DNA of 64,000 nucleotides from Ursus arctos. Taxonomy: Eukaryota > Chordata > Mammalia > Carnivora > Ursidae. A model generated the notes under the pieces. It had not been told where the DNA came from. It did not search any database and saw only the letters and a program-made list of their open reading frames with translations. The stretch's first letter is position 1. The number at the start of each line of letters is the position of its first letter. The stretch is taken from positions 20,418,501 to 20,482,500 of the forward strand of contig NW_026623050.1 of the NCBI RefSeq assembly GCF_023065955.2, given 5' to 3'. The position numbers and the translations under genes were made by a program. This document shows positions 49,862 through 60,245 of this stretch, in pieces.

Positions 49862-50172
49862 TAAGTCAGTTGTTCTCAAGCCTGTTCAGTCATCAGAATC
49901 ACCTGGGGTCCCACCACTCCCAATCTGTTTATTTTAAAATAAGCCATTAAAATAGATGATGGTTCTGGTCTCATCCTACTTTAAAATTAAGATTATCAAT
50001 AAGAGTTGAAATAAAGTGTTTATATTTGATCTTAGGTAAGAAGTAAAAACACCCTGTGTGTGTTTCACGACATAGTCCCAGGCCCATCTCAGACTTGCTG
50101 AATCACAAAGGAAGGAGTAGGACAGCAAGGATCTGGTTTTTAAAAACTCTTCAGTAATTCTGGAACTCACTA
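49862..50172 (+). repeat. MER5-like DNA transposon relic
   Basis: 'agttgttctcaagcctgttc' and 'gaatcacctggggtcccacc' open the element, and 'gacttgctgaatcacaaagg' lies inside. There is probably an internal insertion, as it is longer than usual. Confidence 0.45.
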
Positions 50173-50328
50173 AAAAGCTAAAGTAACCTGGCTATGGTAA
50201 TCTACCTTCATCAGTATTTTCTGAGCTGAATACTAGACTTTAGAGAAGAAATCTACCTGGTCCTGGGAATTACAAAATGAAATTCCACTGCAAGATATCA
50301 AGAAAGAATTAATATAAAGAATGACTGC

Positions 50329-50431
50329 AGGATGCCTAGCTGGCTCATTTGGAAGAGTATATGATTCTTGTTCTCGGGGTCGTGAGTTCGAGCCCCATGT
50401 TGGATGTAGAGATTATTTTAAAAAAAATAAA
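50329..50431 (+). mobile_element. Short tRNA-Lys-type SINE
   Basis: 'gatgcctagctggctcattt' head, 'gtgagttcgagccccatgtt' box B region, and 'tgtagagattattttaaaaa' tail. Confidence 0.75.
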
Positions 50432-50649
50432 TGAAAAGAATGATTTCAATGTCCCCATTCTCAGTAGTTCCTACTCAAGACTTAATGCCAGAGGCTTAAG
50501 AGAAATTTCAGGCAGTAGAAAAAAAGCCCTAGAATACATGACAACTAGAAGCGGGAGGAAGAAAATGGAGGTAAAGCAGTAGAGGGCAATCACTGACCCA
50601 CCGAGCCAATTGTGGCAGAACAGAGTACTCATCAAGCATACAGAGAACA

Positions 50650-50798
50650 GGGGATCTCAACTTTGTACATTATAATCCTGGAAAGCTTTTTCCACTCACA
50701 GAAACTGATTTGATTGGTCTAGGGTGAGTTTCAGACATCTATATTATTTACAAGTTTTGTAGGTGATTCAAATATGTAGCCAGGGTTAGGAACCACTG
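50650..50798 (+). repeat. MER5-like relic
   Basis: 'gggatctcaactttgtacat' at the start and 'gtagccagggttaggaacca' then ctgc at the end match a short hAT element with degraded middle. Confidence 0.45.
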
Positions 50799-50799
50799 C

Positions 50800-51035
50800 T
50801 CTAGAGTCAAACTGCTAAAGCTCCAGTTCCAGTCTGCCACTTACTAGTTGTATGACCTGTGCCAATTATTCAACCCTCTGTGCCTCGGTAGCCTCACCTT
50901 AAAAAACAACAACAACAACAAAAAACAAAAACGAAAACAAAAATGGGTGGGAGGGAGGTAACCTAAGTAATAGGTTGTTCTGAGGATTACCAGATGTGTT
51001 AATGCCTAATGCAAAACAAGGGCTCAATAAAGATC
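50800..51035 (+). repeat. MIR with an (AAC)n tract
   Basis: 'tctgccacttactagttgta' and 'tgacctgtgccaattattca' are MIR core. An (AAC/AAAAAC)n tract lies at about 50902-50945. The 3' end reads 'ggctcaataaagatcc'. Confidence 0.7.
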
Positions 51036-51278
51036 CTATCAAGAGGCCTTATCCTCTGAAGATACAAGCCCACATTTGAGTGAAAACTATAAATGTGCTC
51101 TAACTTTTGAATTATTCAATCTTTAAGTTATTTAAGTGCAGCTGAAGCACTATGTCCTTTAAATCATGCTCACGTTCCTACTTTTCTTCTAGAAGAAAAA
51201 GAATTGTTCTGAAAAAAAAATTAAGGTATAAAATATAAAAAGCATGACCAGGTGAACATCTTTTAATAAAAAACTTAC

Positions 51279-51426
51279 CACCTGACACAGAAAGGTTCTC
51301 CCACATGGCCAGTTCTTTTTTATATAAGGTGAATACAATAGTGTCATTCCCAATCTTGGCTTTGCTGTTTTCATCGTCTATGGGCGCGTAGAGAAACACT
51401 TCAAATAAAAATGGAGAAAAGTTGAC
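51279..51426 (-). CDS. DNAAF4: DNAAF4 coding exon 2 (residues 42-90, rest of CS domain)
   Basis: The acceptor CTGAATAG|GTCAAC and the donor GGTG|GTAAGT enclose 148 bases: 49 codons plus the first base of codon 91 (phase 1). The translation begins [20 protein letters not shown] and ends MWENLSVSG. It completes the p23-like CS domain; the segments VFLYAPIDD and [13 protein letters not shown] are typical of the family's beta strands. By family knowledge this domain binds HSP90/HSP70-class chaperones and the PIH protein DNAAF2. The donor matches the consensus GTAAGT, so the exon should be spliced efficiently. No frame break is seen. Confidence 0.96.
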
Positions 51427-51590
51427 CTATTCAGAAGGAGGTAAACGAAGGTTAATTTAGTTACACAAAATAAAGACACCGCCATTAAGAAACAAGTGAC
51501 AGGGGCCAAGATCATTTTCTTAAATGCCTGCTATAAATTTACTCAATTAATAAGGCATATGAAGAAATCCTGGATAAGAATTAACTCTGG

Positions 51591-51793
51591 GGGCGCCTGG
51601 GTGGCACAGCGGTTGAGCGTCTGCCTTCGGCTCAGGGCGTGATCCCGGCGTTATGGGATCGAGCCCCACATCAGGCTCCTCCGCTATGAGCCTGCTTCTT
51701 CCTCTCCCACTCCCCCTGCTTGTGTTCCCTCTCTGGCTGGCTGTCTCCATCTCTGTCAAATAAATAAACAAATAAAATCTTTAAAAAAAAAAA
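51591..51793 (+). mobile_element. Young bear-type CAN-SINE in DNAAF4 intron 1
   Basis: A complete SINE with ctatgagcctgc segment and A13 tail, bounded by aagaattaactctgg at 51576-51590 and 51794-51808. It makes up more than a third of the 562-bp intron and is antisense to the gene. Confidence 0.95.
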
Positions 51794-51988
51794 AAGAATT
51801 AACTCTGGTCTGATGACATCTAAAGATGAGGTATCATCTCACGGGATTCGTTAAAAAAAAAAAAACTAAAAAACTAAATTTTAGGACGCTTGTCTGCAAG
51901 AACGCGCCTGTGGCGTGTACACAGCAGCGCTTTCAGAAGCTTCGGATCACACCCCCGGGCACCCGGCAGGCACAACTCGAGTTCCTAC

Positions 51989-52111
51989 CTTCAGATAGTT
52001 TTCCGTGCAGAACACGTCCGCGTCTCTGACGCAGACGCCTCGGAGAGGCACAGAGATAAACACCGCAGCCTTCGTCTGCTGCCAGCTGTAATCACTAACC
52101 TGCAGCGGCAT
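51989..52111 (-). CDS. DNAAF4: DNAAF4 coding exon 1 (start codon, residues 1-41)
   Basis: Reading the minus strand from the ATG at 52111-52109 gives [10 protein letters not shown], then a run ending CTENYLK, 41 codons exactly, followed by the donor AAG|GTAGGA (phase 0). This is the start of the CS (CHORD-SGT1/p23-like) domain of DNAAF4, a beta-sandwich used by HSP90 co-chaperones. The protein acts in the cytoplasm, where dynein arm heavy chains fold before transport into cilia. The start is preferred because it is the only in-frame ATG matching the family N-terminus. The bases before it are CTCGGG, so position -3 is G, a good Kozak context. The exon lies within the CpG island and has higher GC than all later exons. 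Confidence 0.97.
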
Positions 52112-52164
52112 CCCGAGAGGTGCTGTACGAGAGGACGCTGCTGGTTAGGACTAGCACCTGTTCG

Positions 52165-52178
52165 GTTGCTATGGAAGC
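52165..52178. promoter_or_regulatory. RFX X-box motif in DNAAF4 promoter
   Basis: GTTGCTATGGAAGC matches the palindromic X-box GTTGCCATGGCAAC at 11 of 14 positions and begins 54 bp upstream of the DNAAF4 ATG. X-boxes bind RFX factors, the master regulators of ciliary genes. RFX control of DYX1C1 through promoter X-boxes is established for human. A further half-site GTTACC follows at 52183-52188. Confidence 0.7.
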
Positions 52179-52199
52179 CGGGGTTACCACGCACCAGCC

Positions 52200-52206
52200 C
52201 TTCCGG
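52200..52206 (-). promoter_or_regulatory. ETS-family site CCGGAAG
   Basis: CCGGAAG on the minus strand, about 90 bp upstream of the ATG, is the core of GABPA/ELK-type sites common in TATA-less CpG-island promoters. It is a short motif, so its function is inferred from position only. Confidence 0.45.
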
Positions 52207-52263
52207 GTCAGGCCGGGCCGCGGCGCCCCGCGTTCCCAGCGTGCCCCGGGCGCGCTTCTGCGA

Positions 52264-52270
52264 CCGCCCC
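52264..52270 (-). promoter_or_regulatory. GC box (GGGGCGG)
   Basis: An SP1/KLF-type GC box on the minus strand, about 155 bp upstream of the DNAAF4 ATG, at the upstream edge of the CpG island. It is consistent with a TATA-less promoter. Confidence 0.45.
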
Positions 52271-52300
52271 ACAAACTCCCCTTGTGACTGCTTGGGCTTG

Positions 52301-52797
52301 CTAGCGCGGGCCAGAGACCACTACTCTGGCTATTATCCGTTCCCTGGGGCCTGAGTGAATCGCCGAAGAAACAGGCCTTCGTTTTTAAGAAAAGAGCCTT
52401 GCGCTTGAGAATGCGAAAAAAGAAAGAAAGGAGTTACGGGAAACAAAGAGTGACCTGACCTGCGAGAAGCAGGTGCACCGCCCCCGGGCTTAGCAGCCCT
52501 GGCCTTTTGTTCTGATGGAGGCTGTCAGAACATCATTTGGTGTTCCTGTTTTGGAAATTTCCTGGTCGTACTGACGTCCTGGCCTGGGAGCTTGGCCTTA
52601 CTATTGTGCTCCAAATCCTGTCAGATGTAAGACCACCAAAAGATCATAGGTAGGGTTCACCACGTGGTTTAGGACCCGGGAAGAAACGGCCTTATGACTC
52701 AAACAGCAAACGCTTGGCTGCAACTCAGCTGTAGGATAGCTTGGATTTACACAGATACATTTTACAATTGCTTAAGAAGACTTAGACTCTTACTCTG
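52301..52797. other. Upstream flank of DNAAF4, no recognised feature
   Basis: Transition from the CpG island to ordinary intergenic DNA. A non-coding first exon could lie here or within the island, but no splice pair is convincing. Confidence 0.4.
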
Positions 52798-52987
52798 AAA
52801 AACAAACTGAGGGCTTCAGAGAGTAGGGGGTGGGAGAATGGGATAGGCTGGTGATGGGTAGTAAGGAGGGCATGTATTGCATGGTGCACTGGGTGTTATA
52901 CCCAGCCAATGAATCATGGAACATTACATCAAAAACCAGGGATGTACTGTATGGTGACTAACATAATAAAAAATATTATTAAAAAAA
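52798..52987 (+). mobile_element. Young L1 3' end
   Basis: 'aacaaactgagggcttcaga' through 'gtgactaacataataaaaaa'. The flanks agacttagactcttactctg (52778-52797) and agactaagactcttacctctg (from 52988) are a near-duplication. Confidence 0.88.
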
Positions 52988-53217
52988 AGACTAAGACTCT
53001 TACCTCTGGAAGGAAACTTGAAGGTGGTATAGTTCATCCTGCATATTTAAGGAATTTGAGACCCATGCACTTAACCCCATTGCCATTTAGATTAGTGGCA
53101 AAATCGTGATTAAAATCCTGCTCTCTTAACTCCCATTCCAATGATCTTTCCCCAGGCTGCTTTCTGTAGACTCAGTTCATAAGTTACTGGAATTTGATGT
53201 TTAAAAAAGAAAACAAG

Positions 53218-53410
53218 GGGCGCCTGGGTGGCTCAGTCCGTTTGGCATCTGACTCTTGGTTTCCACTGGGGTCCTGATCTCAGGGTGGAGAGAGCAGAGA
53301 GGCCTGGGCTGTGTGCCTTGGGAAGAATCTGTGTGAGGTTCTCTTCTTCTCCCTCTGCCTCTCTCCCTGCTCTCTCTCTTGCTCTAAAATAAATAAAATC
53401 TTTTAAAAAA
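53218..53410 (+). mobile_element. CAN-SINE
   Basis: Head ggggcgcctgggtggctcag, diverged middle, tail aaataaataaaatctttt. Flanks share aaaaagaaaacaa. Confidence 0.87.
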
Positions 53411-54169
53411 AGAAAACAAAAAGGGACAGTGAATTTACACAAAATTTAAGCACTATTTGCCACCTATGGATTGGATTTTAAACTTTCTACTTTTTTTACT
53501 TTTGCAGGCCATTAAAACAAATTTGAAACCTCCTGAAAATATTCTAGAGGAGAGTTTAGGAGCAGCAGACTTGGGAGAAAAAAATATCATCTTTCCCCCC
53601 AAACAGGCCACCCCTCAGTACCTTATCTAATTTTGTCATAAGTTCATCATCTCAAGGTTCTGTAACTTTGACTACTGGGAGCCATTCTTTGACTTCTTTT
53701 CCTTTGTCCTCTCTTTTGGCATTTTCTCCCCTTTGATTCTATTCTTACTTTTACCATTTTGTTTCAGACTTTCCTGTGTCTTCAGAAGAGAGGATTTATG
53801 TATTTCTTTAATATAAAATTTTAGAGGCTAGAGTCTCTGACTATATAAAAAGTGAGCTTATGTATGAAAGATAATGAAAGGGTTACTTAGTGTCGTTTGG
53901 GGCTTTTTAAAAAAAACTGTTAGCAATCACTTTGTTAAGCACATAGACACCTCTGTAGTTAAATTGTTCTCTGGACTACCATAGTCTTACTAAATTTTCT
54001 ACACTCTGAATGAATTACCTTTTTAAAAAACTTGGTAAATTTTATTACTGAATCATTGCATCAACTGATACCAACTTAAAACATTAACTTTTATACGTCG
54101 TTTTATGATTTATGTATTTATCTAAACAGTGTTTTACAGCCTTGAAACATTCAATCTTAAAGTCTTAAA
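53411..54169. other. Intergenic, no recognised feature
   Basis: AT-rich unique-looking sequence without open frames of note. Confidence 0.45.
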
Positions 54170-55225
54170 CTATTTCTTATTACCTTTTAAAAATGAAAGA
54201 AATCTAATTTAACCCATGTATAGATAGAAGTTTGATATATGGTAGAGGTGGGTCTGCATGCAAGTGGGGAAAAGCACAGAAAGGAATGGCTATTGAATGC
54301 ATTGTTGCTATGAGAAATGGTTACCACGTTTTAAAAAACGAGATTAGATTTCTACGTGCTAGATTTCTACAGGCATATGGTGTCATACACAAAAATGAAT
54401 TTCAGATGAACTAAAGACAAAAGTTTGGATATTAGAAATACATATCTAGCAAAAAAAATACATATCCATATGATCTTGGAGTAAGACAGGAATTCTTAAA
54501 TATGACATAAAAAGCACTAACCATAAAGGGCAAAGATTGAAAACTTGAACGAAAACTAAGAACTGGTGTTCGTCAAGAGGCACAGCAAGGAATGTGAACA
54601 TATTTTACATATAAACCCTTCAGCCAAAGACCAAAGGCACACATGTCCTTGAACAAGTTGAGTTCAGTACTCACTGAGCAAGGCAGAACACACACCATTG
54701 GGTGTCTCAGCAAGAGGATGTTAGAATTGAGGGAAAAGTCTAAGGGAAGGAGGGTTCCCTCTTTTTTTTTTTTTTCTAGATTTTATTTGACAGAGAGAGA
54801 GCACAAGCAGGGGGAGCAGCTGAGGGACAGGGAGAAGGAGGCTCCCCACTGAGCAGGGAGTCCCATGCAGGATTCGATTACAGGACCCTGGGATCATGAC
54901 CTGAGCCAAAGGCAGATGCTTAGCCAACTGAACCAACCAGGCGCCCCAGGAGGGTTCCCTCTAGGTGGGTTCTTTCAGAAACCAAGGGTAATTCTATGAC
55001 TAAAGTAGTAACTCTTCATTGCAGTTTCCTAGCAAAAGCCTGAAAACAAGCCAAATGTCTATCAATAGTTTTATTCACACAACAGATTATCATAGAACAG
55101 TGAAAATGAATTAATTATACCTATACACTGGATGGATGAGTGAGAAGAGTAAGTCATCTATTGGTTAAAAATTCCTACCTATGTGGTAAAACTAGAAAGG
55201 AAAGTAGGGCACAAGAAAGGACAAT
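54170..55225 (+). mobile_element. Ancient L1-like sequence, split by a SINE
   Basis: 'gatgaactaaagacaaaagt' and 'caagccaaatgtctatcaat' resemble the end of L1 ORF2, strongly degraded. Confidence 0.5.
54763..54947 (-). mobile_element. CAN-SINE with 15-bp target duplication
   Basis: A reversed SINE bounded by aggagggttccctct at 54748-54762 and 54948-54962. Confidence 0.94.
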
Positions 55226-55297
55226 GATGAACTCCTAGGTGAAGGTCGTGCCAATGGGACCCTTTGTGAGCTCATTTCCACTGCATGAATTAAGACA

Positions 55298-55482
55298 AAG
55301 TTTCTCAGAGTGTGGTCGCCTGACTATAATATCAGCATTACCTGGGGACTTGCTAGAAATGCAAATTCCCAGACTCCATGCCAGGTCTACTGAACCAGAA
55401 ATTCTGGAAATGGGACCCAGCAAATCTGTTTTAACATGTCCACCAGGTAATTCTGACCCACACCAAAGTTAGAACCACTAGG
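55298..55482 (-). repeat. MER5A DNA transposon
   Basis: 'agtttctcagagtgtggtcg', 'gacttgctagaaatgcaaat' and 'agttagaaccactag' are the reversed MER5A sequence from end to end. Confidence 0.75.
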
Positions 55483-55765
55483 TTAAGGGGTAAGTTTTAT
55501 TGGTAAAAAAAGAAGCTTGCTTACAAAGGTAAGGAAAAAACACAGGTTCCCCCATTCTGCCATCATCTCAAGGAGAAGTATATTGGGGTGAGACCACTAT
55601 GTTGGATCTTCAGTGTGAGTTTGCATTATATGAGAGGAATTTCATGCCCTTTTTCCTCTCTCTTCTTACAGGGAAAACATAAAAGGAACCTTGTCAGTAG
55701 GGAAACCACTGGGCCACTAGGCAGTCTTGGTGTAGGTGCAACTATTTATAAGAATTGTCCAAGAG

Positions 55766-55968
55766 GGGTGCCTGGGTGGCTCCGTCAGTTTGGCATCCGG
55801 TTCTTGATTTCCACTTGGGTCATGATCTCATGGTTGTGGGATTGAGCCCCACATCAGACTCCATGCTCAGTAGGGAGTCTGCTTAGCATTCTTTCTCCCT
55901 CTCCCTCTGGCCCTCCCCCTGCATGCTCTCTCTCTCTAAAAGAAATAAATATATCTTAAAAAAAAAAA
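55766..55968 (+). mobile_element. CAN-SINE
   Basis: Head ggggtgcctgggtggctccg, tail 'aaatatatcttaaaa'. Flanks share ttgtccaaga. Confidence 0.9.
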
Positions 55969-55979
55969 AAAAAGACTTG

Positions 55980-57039
55980 TCCAAGAAAGTCAGCTACCCA
56001 GGATCTGCATACCTTGAGTCACATGGAAAGTTTTAGTTGGAAGAAAGTAATAGTACCATGGCCAGCTGAGTTCAAATGCAGTCCCTCCCACTGGGAGACC
56101 AGAGGTCCAGGCCCTATTGGCTGGTTCCCTAAAAAAACCCAGAGAGACCACCCAAAATCATTTTTGTTTGATTCCATTAATTACATCAAACCAAGCCACC
56201 AGAGAGCACCAAAGAAATTGCCAAGTTATATTTCTCTCTCTCTCTCTCTAATTTTTGGTGATGAATATGTACTACCTATATTGTGATTCATAACTTAAAT
56301 ATACATATATCTGTATCATTTTGTATGTAACAAATATTATAAAATTGAAGTAAAAAATTTAAAACTAGCTCTATGGTAGAGGAAGTTCTCTATTTTCTCT
56401 TTACATATTGTGAGGTTCTCAAGGAGTGAAAATGTACATTATGAAGCAACAACTAAATCTGATTTATTATTCCCAGCCTAAAATTAAGTAATTATAATTT
56501 TATTTTTGATGGTCATATTGTCATATTTGGCCACTGGGAAAAGTTGATTATGATTTTTAATACCATTCCAGAATTTTAAAAAGCCTTTTAAAGATCCTTT
56601 ATTCTTAGAACAAGATGATTTAGACCTACTTCAAAATTTTTTCCTTTTTTTTCTCTAGAAAATGGAATCAATCATTCTCCAAGAAATCTTAGTTCCTTTT
56701 AACTGACAATAGCATTTCAGACCAAAATCTAGGTATTAGATATTAAATCATTAGTTATTTTACTATTTTGAATTTGGATTTTAGAAAAAGATAATGTGGT
56801 TATCAATTAGACAAGAATATATAGTTAGTGCTCATTTAGAAAGTATAAAGTGACTATTCTTTTCCTTTTATTTTTGGTCCATATATCTTAGATCTACACT
56901 TATGGAGTATAGCTCTTGATTTTTCCTGTTGGATTCCTTTAGCACAATATCAGTTATTTAATTTCTTTAAAAAGTCTGATCTAACATCTAAAGAGCTTGA
57001 AAGTCACCACTCCATCCTATGTAAAAAGCTGAACAAAAT
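55980..57039. other. Intergenic, no recognised feature
   Basis: AT-rich. A short (CT)n tract at about 56231-56249. No gene-like content. Confidence 0.45.
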
Positions 57040-58149
57040 AAAAAATCAACAATGCTTCTTAGATCCATAAAAAAAAGTGAGGTCACAGAGCAAATCACTA
57101 CCCCAAAAACTGGAGAGACTAACAAATGAATATAGAGAATCAGAACCAATCAGAGAAGAAACTTCCATGGGAACATTGTCAAGGTAGGAAAACCTGAACT
57201 GTAGTTGACAAGCTGCTGCTCCCTGTGGGTAAGTCTCAGACATAAGAACTCCAGGGGGACCCAGTCATCAGGGAGCTCCTACACTTTTGTGAGTTTTACT
57301 TCCTGAAGCTGTACCAGGTTCTCATAGTGAATATCAGAGAAAAATCTCCAGGTGCTCCCAACAGGGGGAGGAGAAAAGGAACCCTTTTGAAATATGCCAG
57401 AGCATTCTGTTCCTCTCAGCAAGATCTGCCTTCAGAAGAAACTATTTAACCAGATCCTAATCTGCTGGTTTTATCAGAATTTAACTGAATTTCTCCATCA
57501 AATGCATATGTTAGAGAAGAAGAAAAATCTAAAGTCATTCATCTAAGCTTCCACCTTAGGCAACCAGGGAAACAAGGAGTAAATTAAATCTGAAGTAAGC
57601 AGAAAAAATAAAAATTAAGAGCAGAAATCAGTGGAATTGAAAACAGGAACTCAATAGAGAAGATCAATAAAACAGAGTTGGTTATTTGAAAAGATCAACA
57701 AAATTGACAAACCTCTAGCCAGGCTAACTAAGAAAAAGAGAGAGAAGACACAAATTACTAATATCAGAAACAGAAGAGGGGACATCACTACAAATTCCAC
57801 GAATATTAAAAGGATAGTAAAGGAATACTATAAACAACTCCATGCCTGTAACTGTGATAACTTCAAAGAAATGGACCAATTCACTGAAAGACACAATCTC
57901 TCAAAACTCACAGAAGAAGAAATAGACAATATGAGTAGACATATATCTATTAAATAAACTATATCAATAATCAATAACTTTCCCAAACAGAAAGCACCAG
58001 GCCTAGCTGGGATCACTGGTGAATTCTACTAAACATTTAAGGAAGAAATTATACCAATTTTCTACGATCTCTTTTAGAAGATAGAAGCAGAGGGGACACT
58101 TCCTAACTCATTTTATAAGGCCAGACACACCAGCTTCCTAGAAATCTCT

Positions 58150-58430
58150 AAGGAGCTGTAGCCAGCCTTGTGCCAAGTCTTTTTTGTGTGTGTGTGTGCC
58201 TACTCTTGAAGTTGGGGATTGTCACTCCCCTAACTTTGTTCTTCTCTTTCACTATTGTGTTGGCTATTCTGGCTATTGTGTTGGCTAGTCTTTTGCTCTC
58301 CATATGACTGTAGAATCAGTTTGTCCAGATCCACAAAATAACTTGCTAGTATTTTGATTGGGATTGCATTGAATCTAGATCAATAGATTGAATCTTGATC
58401 AATCATAGATCAATTTGGGAAGAAAATAAT
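58150..58430 (-). mobile_element. Inverted L1 ORF2 segment
   Basis: 'actcccctaactttgttctt' and 'gattgggattgcattgaatc' are antisense L1 ORF2 text between two plus-strand segments. Confidence 0.7.
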
Positions 58431-58734
58431 CAATGCAATGTAGTATTAATGAAAAAAACCGACAAGTAAATCAGTGGAACAGAATAGAGAGCCCAGAAAT
58501 ATACCCAACGTGAATATAGTCAACTGATTTTTGAGAAGAGGAAGTAATATAATGGAGAAAAGATAGTATTTTCAACAAATGGTGCTGGAACAACTAGACA
58601 TGCACATGCAAAAAAGGGAATCTAGATATAATCATTACACCTTTAACAAAAATGAACTCAAAATGGATCACAGATTTAAATTTAAAATGTAAAACTATAA
58701 AACTCTTAGAAGATAACACAGGAGAAAATCTATA

Positions 58735-58965
58735 TATAGTATCTATCTATCTATAGATATATAACCATTTATATATATATTATATATATACAATATATAT
58801 AATATATATAATATATAATATATATTTATATTTAAATTTAAATTTATATAATTTATATATATATTTATATATAAATATATATATAAATTATATAAATTTA
58901 TTATATACAAATGTATATATATATATACACATATATCTTTGATAAAGGACTCTTATCCAAAATAT
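58735..58965. repeat. AT-rich dyad-symmetric repeat
   Basis: Nearly pure A/T with tatatata, tttaaatttaaattt and many short inverted repeats. It could extrude as cruciforms or hairpins. Confidence 0.85.
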
Positions 58966-59521
58966 ATATGAACTTTAAAACTCAAACAATAAGAAAATAA
59001 ACTTAACTAGTTGAGATTAAGAGATATAAACTTTCAGTTATTAAATAAATAAGTTATAGAGATGAAAAGTACAGTACAGGGAATATAGTCAATAATATTA
59101 TAATAATGCTATATGGTGACTACACGTATCATGGTGAGCATTGAGTAACATCTAATATTGTCAAACCACTATGCTGTACACCTGAAAGTAATATAACATC
59201 GTATGTCAACTATACATCAATAAAAAAAGAAAACAACCCAATAAAAAGATGAGCTGAGGACTTTAACAGACACTTCACCAAAGATATACAGATGATAAAT
59301 AAGCATATGAGAAGAGGTTCCACATCTTATGTGGAATCTTACGAAAACAACAACGAGATACCACTATGCGTGTATTAGAATGGCCAAAATCCAGAACATT
59401 GACAACACCAGGTGTTGAAGAGGAGTGGAGTAACATCCTCATTCACTGCTGCCAGGAATGCAAAATGGTAAGGCCACTTGGAAGACAGTTGGGCAGTTTC
59501 TTACAAAATGAAACATACTTG

Positions 59522-59662
59522 GGGCACCTGGGTGGCTCAGTCAGTTAAGCATCTGACTCTTGATTTCGGCTTAGGTCATGATCACAGGGTGGTGAGATTG
59601 AGCCCCATGTTTCCGCCCTGGGCGTGGAGACTGCTTAAGATTTTCTCTCTCCCTCTCCCTCG
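59522..59662 (+). mobile_element. CAN-SINE without a tail
   Basis: Head ggggcacctgggtggctcag and body up to the CT-rich part, then replaced by unrelated sequence. 3' truncated or rearranged. Confidence 0.8.
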
Positions 59663-59733
59663 CCAGGAAAGGACTCATGACATTCCTATGGATACTGGGG
59701 CAGCCCAAACATGGTCTAGAAGAGGGAGCATGA

Positions 59734-59833
59734 GGGCACCTGGGTCCTGGGATCTGCCAACATCGGGCTTCCTTCTCCCTCTCCCTCTGTAATCCCTCTC
59801 TCAATAAATAAATAAAACCTTAAAGGAAGAAAT
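59734..59833 (+). mobile_element. Internally deleted CAN-SINE
   Basis: The head gggcacctggg jumps straight to tcctgggatctgcc, losing most of the tRNA-like region, then a normal 3' part. A perfect 17-bp duplication tagaagagggagcatga (59717-59733, 59834-59850) shows that this short form is what inserted, or that the deletion came later. Confidence 0.88.
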
Positions 59834-60049
59834 TAGAAGAGGGAGCATGAGTACTGGATGGCATATCCTCTTGACCCACAGCTTCTTTGCCTTTTGGAGA
59901 AAGTGCAGATGGGAGAAGGTCAGAGAAGGGTCCTCAAAAGCAAGGGTTCAAGATCAAAGGCAGGAATTTGGGGAATGTAAACATCTTTTCGGGCTAAAAT
60001 TGTTTATTTATTTATTTATTATTTTACTCTTGATGTTAAAATTTGGTAC

Positions 60050-60235
60050 TACAATAGTGCTTGAAATCAGGCTAATTGGGTTAGAATCCCACTCTACTTT
60101 TATTAATTCTATGACCTTGAGCAAGTTTCTCACCCCCCTGACCCTTAGTTCTCAATCTAAAATACAGGCAATAATATCTATTTGTAGGGCATTAAGAGGA
60201 TTAAATAGGATTCTGTGTAAAGTGCTCATTACTGT
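60050..60235 (+). repeat. MIR
   Basis: 'tctatgaccttgagcaagtt' and 'ttagttctcaatctaaaata' match the MIR core. Confidence 0.65.
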
Positions 60236-60245
60236 TGCTATTTTA

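Larger units (their letters stand above)
51888..52300. promoter_or_regulatory. CpG island over the DNAAF4 start
   Basis: This is the only markedly GC- and CpG-rich stretch in the window, with the densest part at about 52200-52285. It covers the first coding exon, the presumed 5' UTR and the core promoter. No TATA box is seen. An open frame of 154 codons on the plus strand (51890-52354) is a by-product of the high GC content and is not called as a gene. Confidence 0.85.
57040..59520 (+). mobile_element. Mosaic of ancient L1 fragments
   Basis: 57040-57560 looks like an L1 5' UTR; 57580-58140 is ORF2 ('gaaaagatcaacaaaattga'); 58150-58430 is inverted; 58430-58730 is plus-strand ORF2 again ('gtggaacagaatagagagcc'). 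An AT-repeat follows, then another L1 3' end (58990-59225) within ORF2 C-terminal sequence up to 59520. Confidence 0.65.

Noticed and set aside
51547..51771. Open frames of about 60-75 codons that recur with similar peptides (for example at 14588-14770, 45510-45707, 51547-51771)
   Set aside because: They all derive from the same SINE body read in one frame (shared RGSGRGRSRLIAEEPD peptide). Not genes.
52112..52170. A possible spliced non-coding exon using CTCGTACAG|CACC as acceptor
   Set aside because: An acceptor-like CAG lies 11 bases before the ATG, but the nearest donor-like sites upstream give introns under 100 bases. Without transcript data it is not supportable.
51890..52354. 154-codon open frame on the plus strand
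   Set aside because: It overlaps the DNAAF4 first coding exon and promoter antisense, and exists because of high GC content and few stops. No family resemblance.
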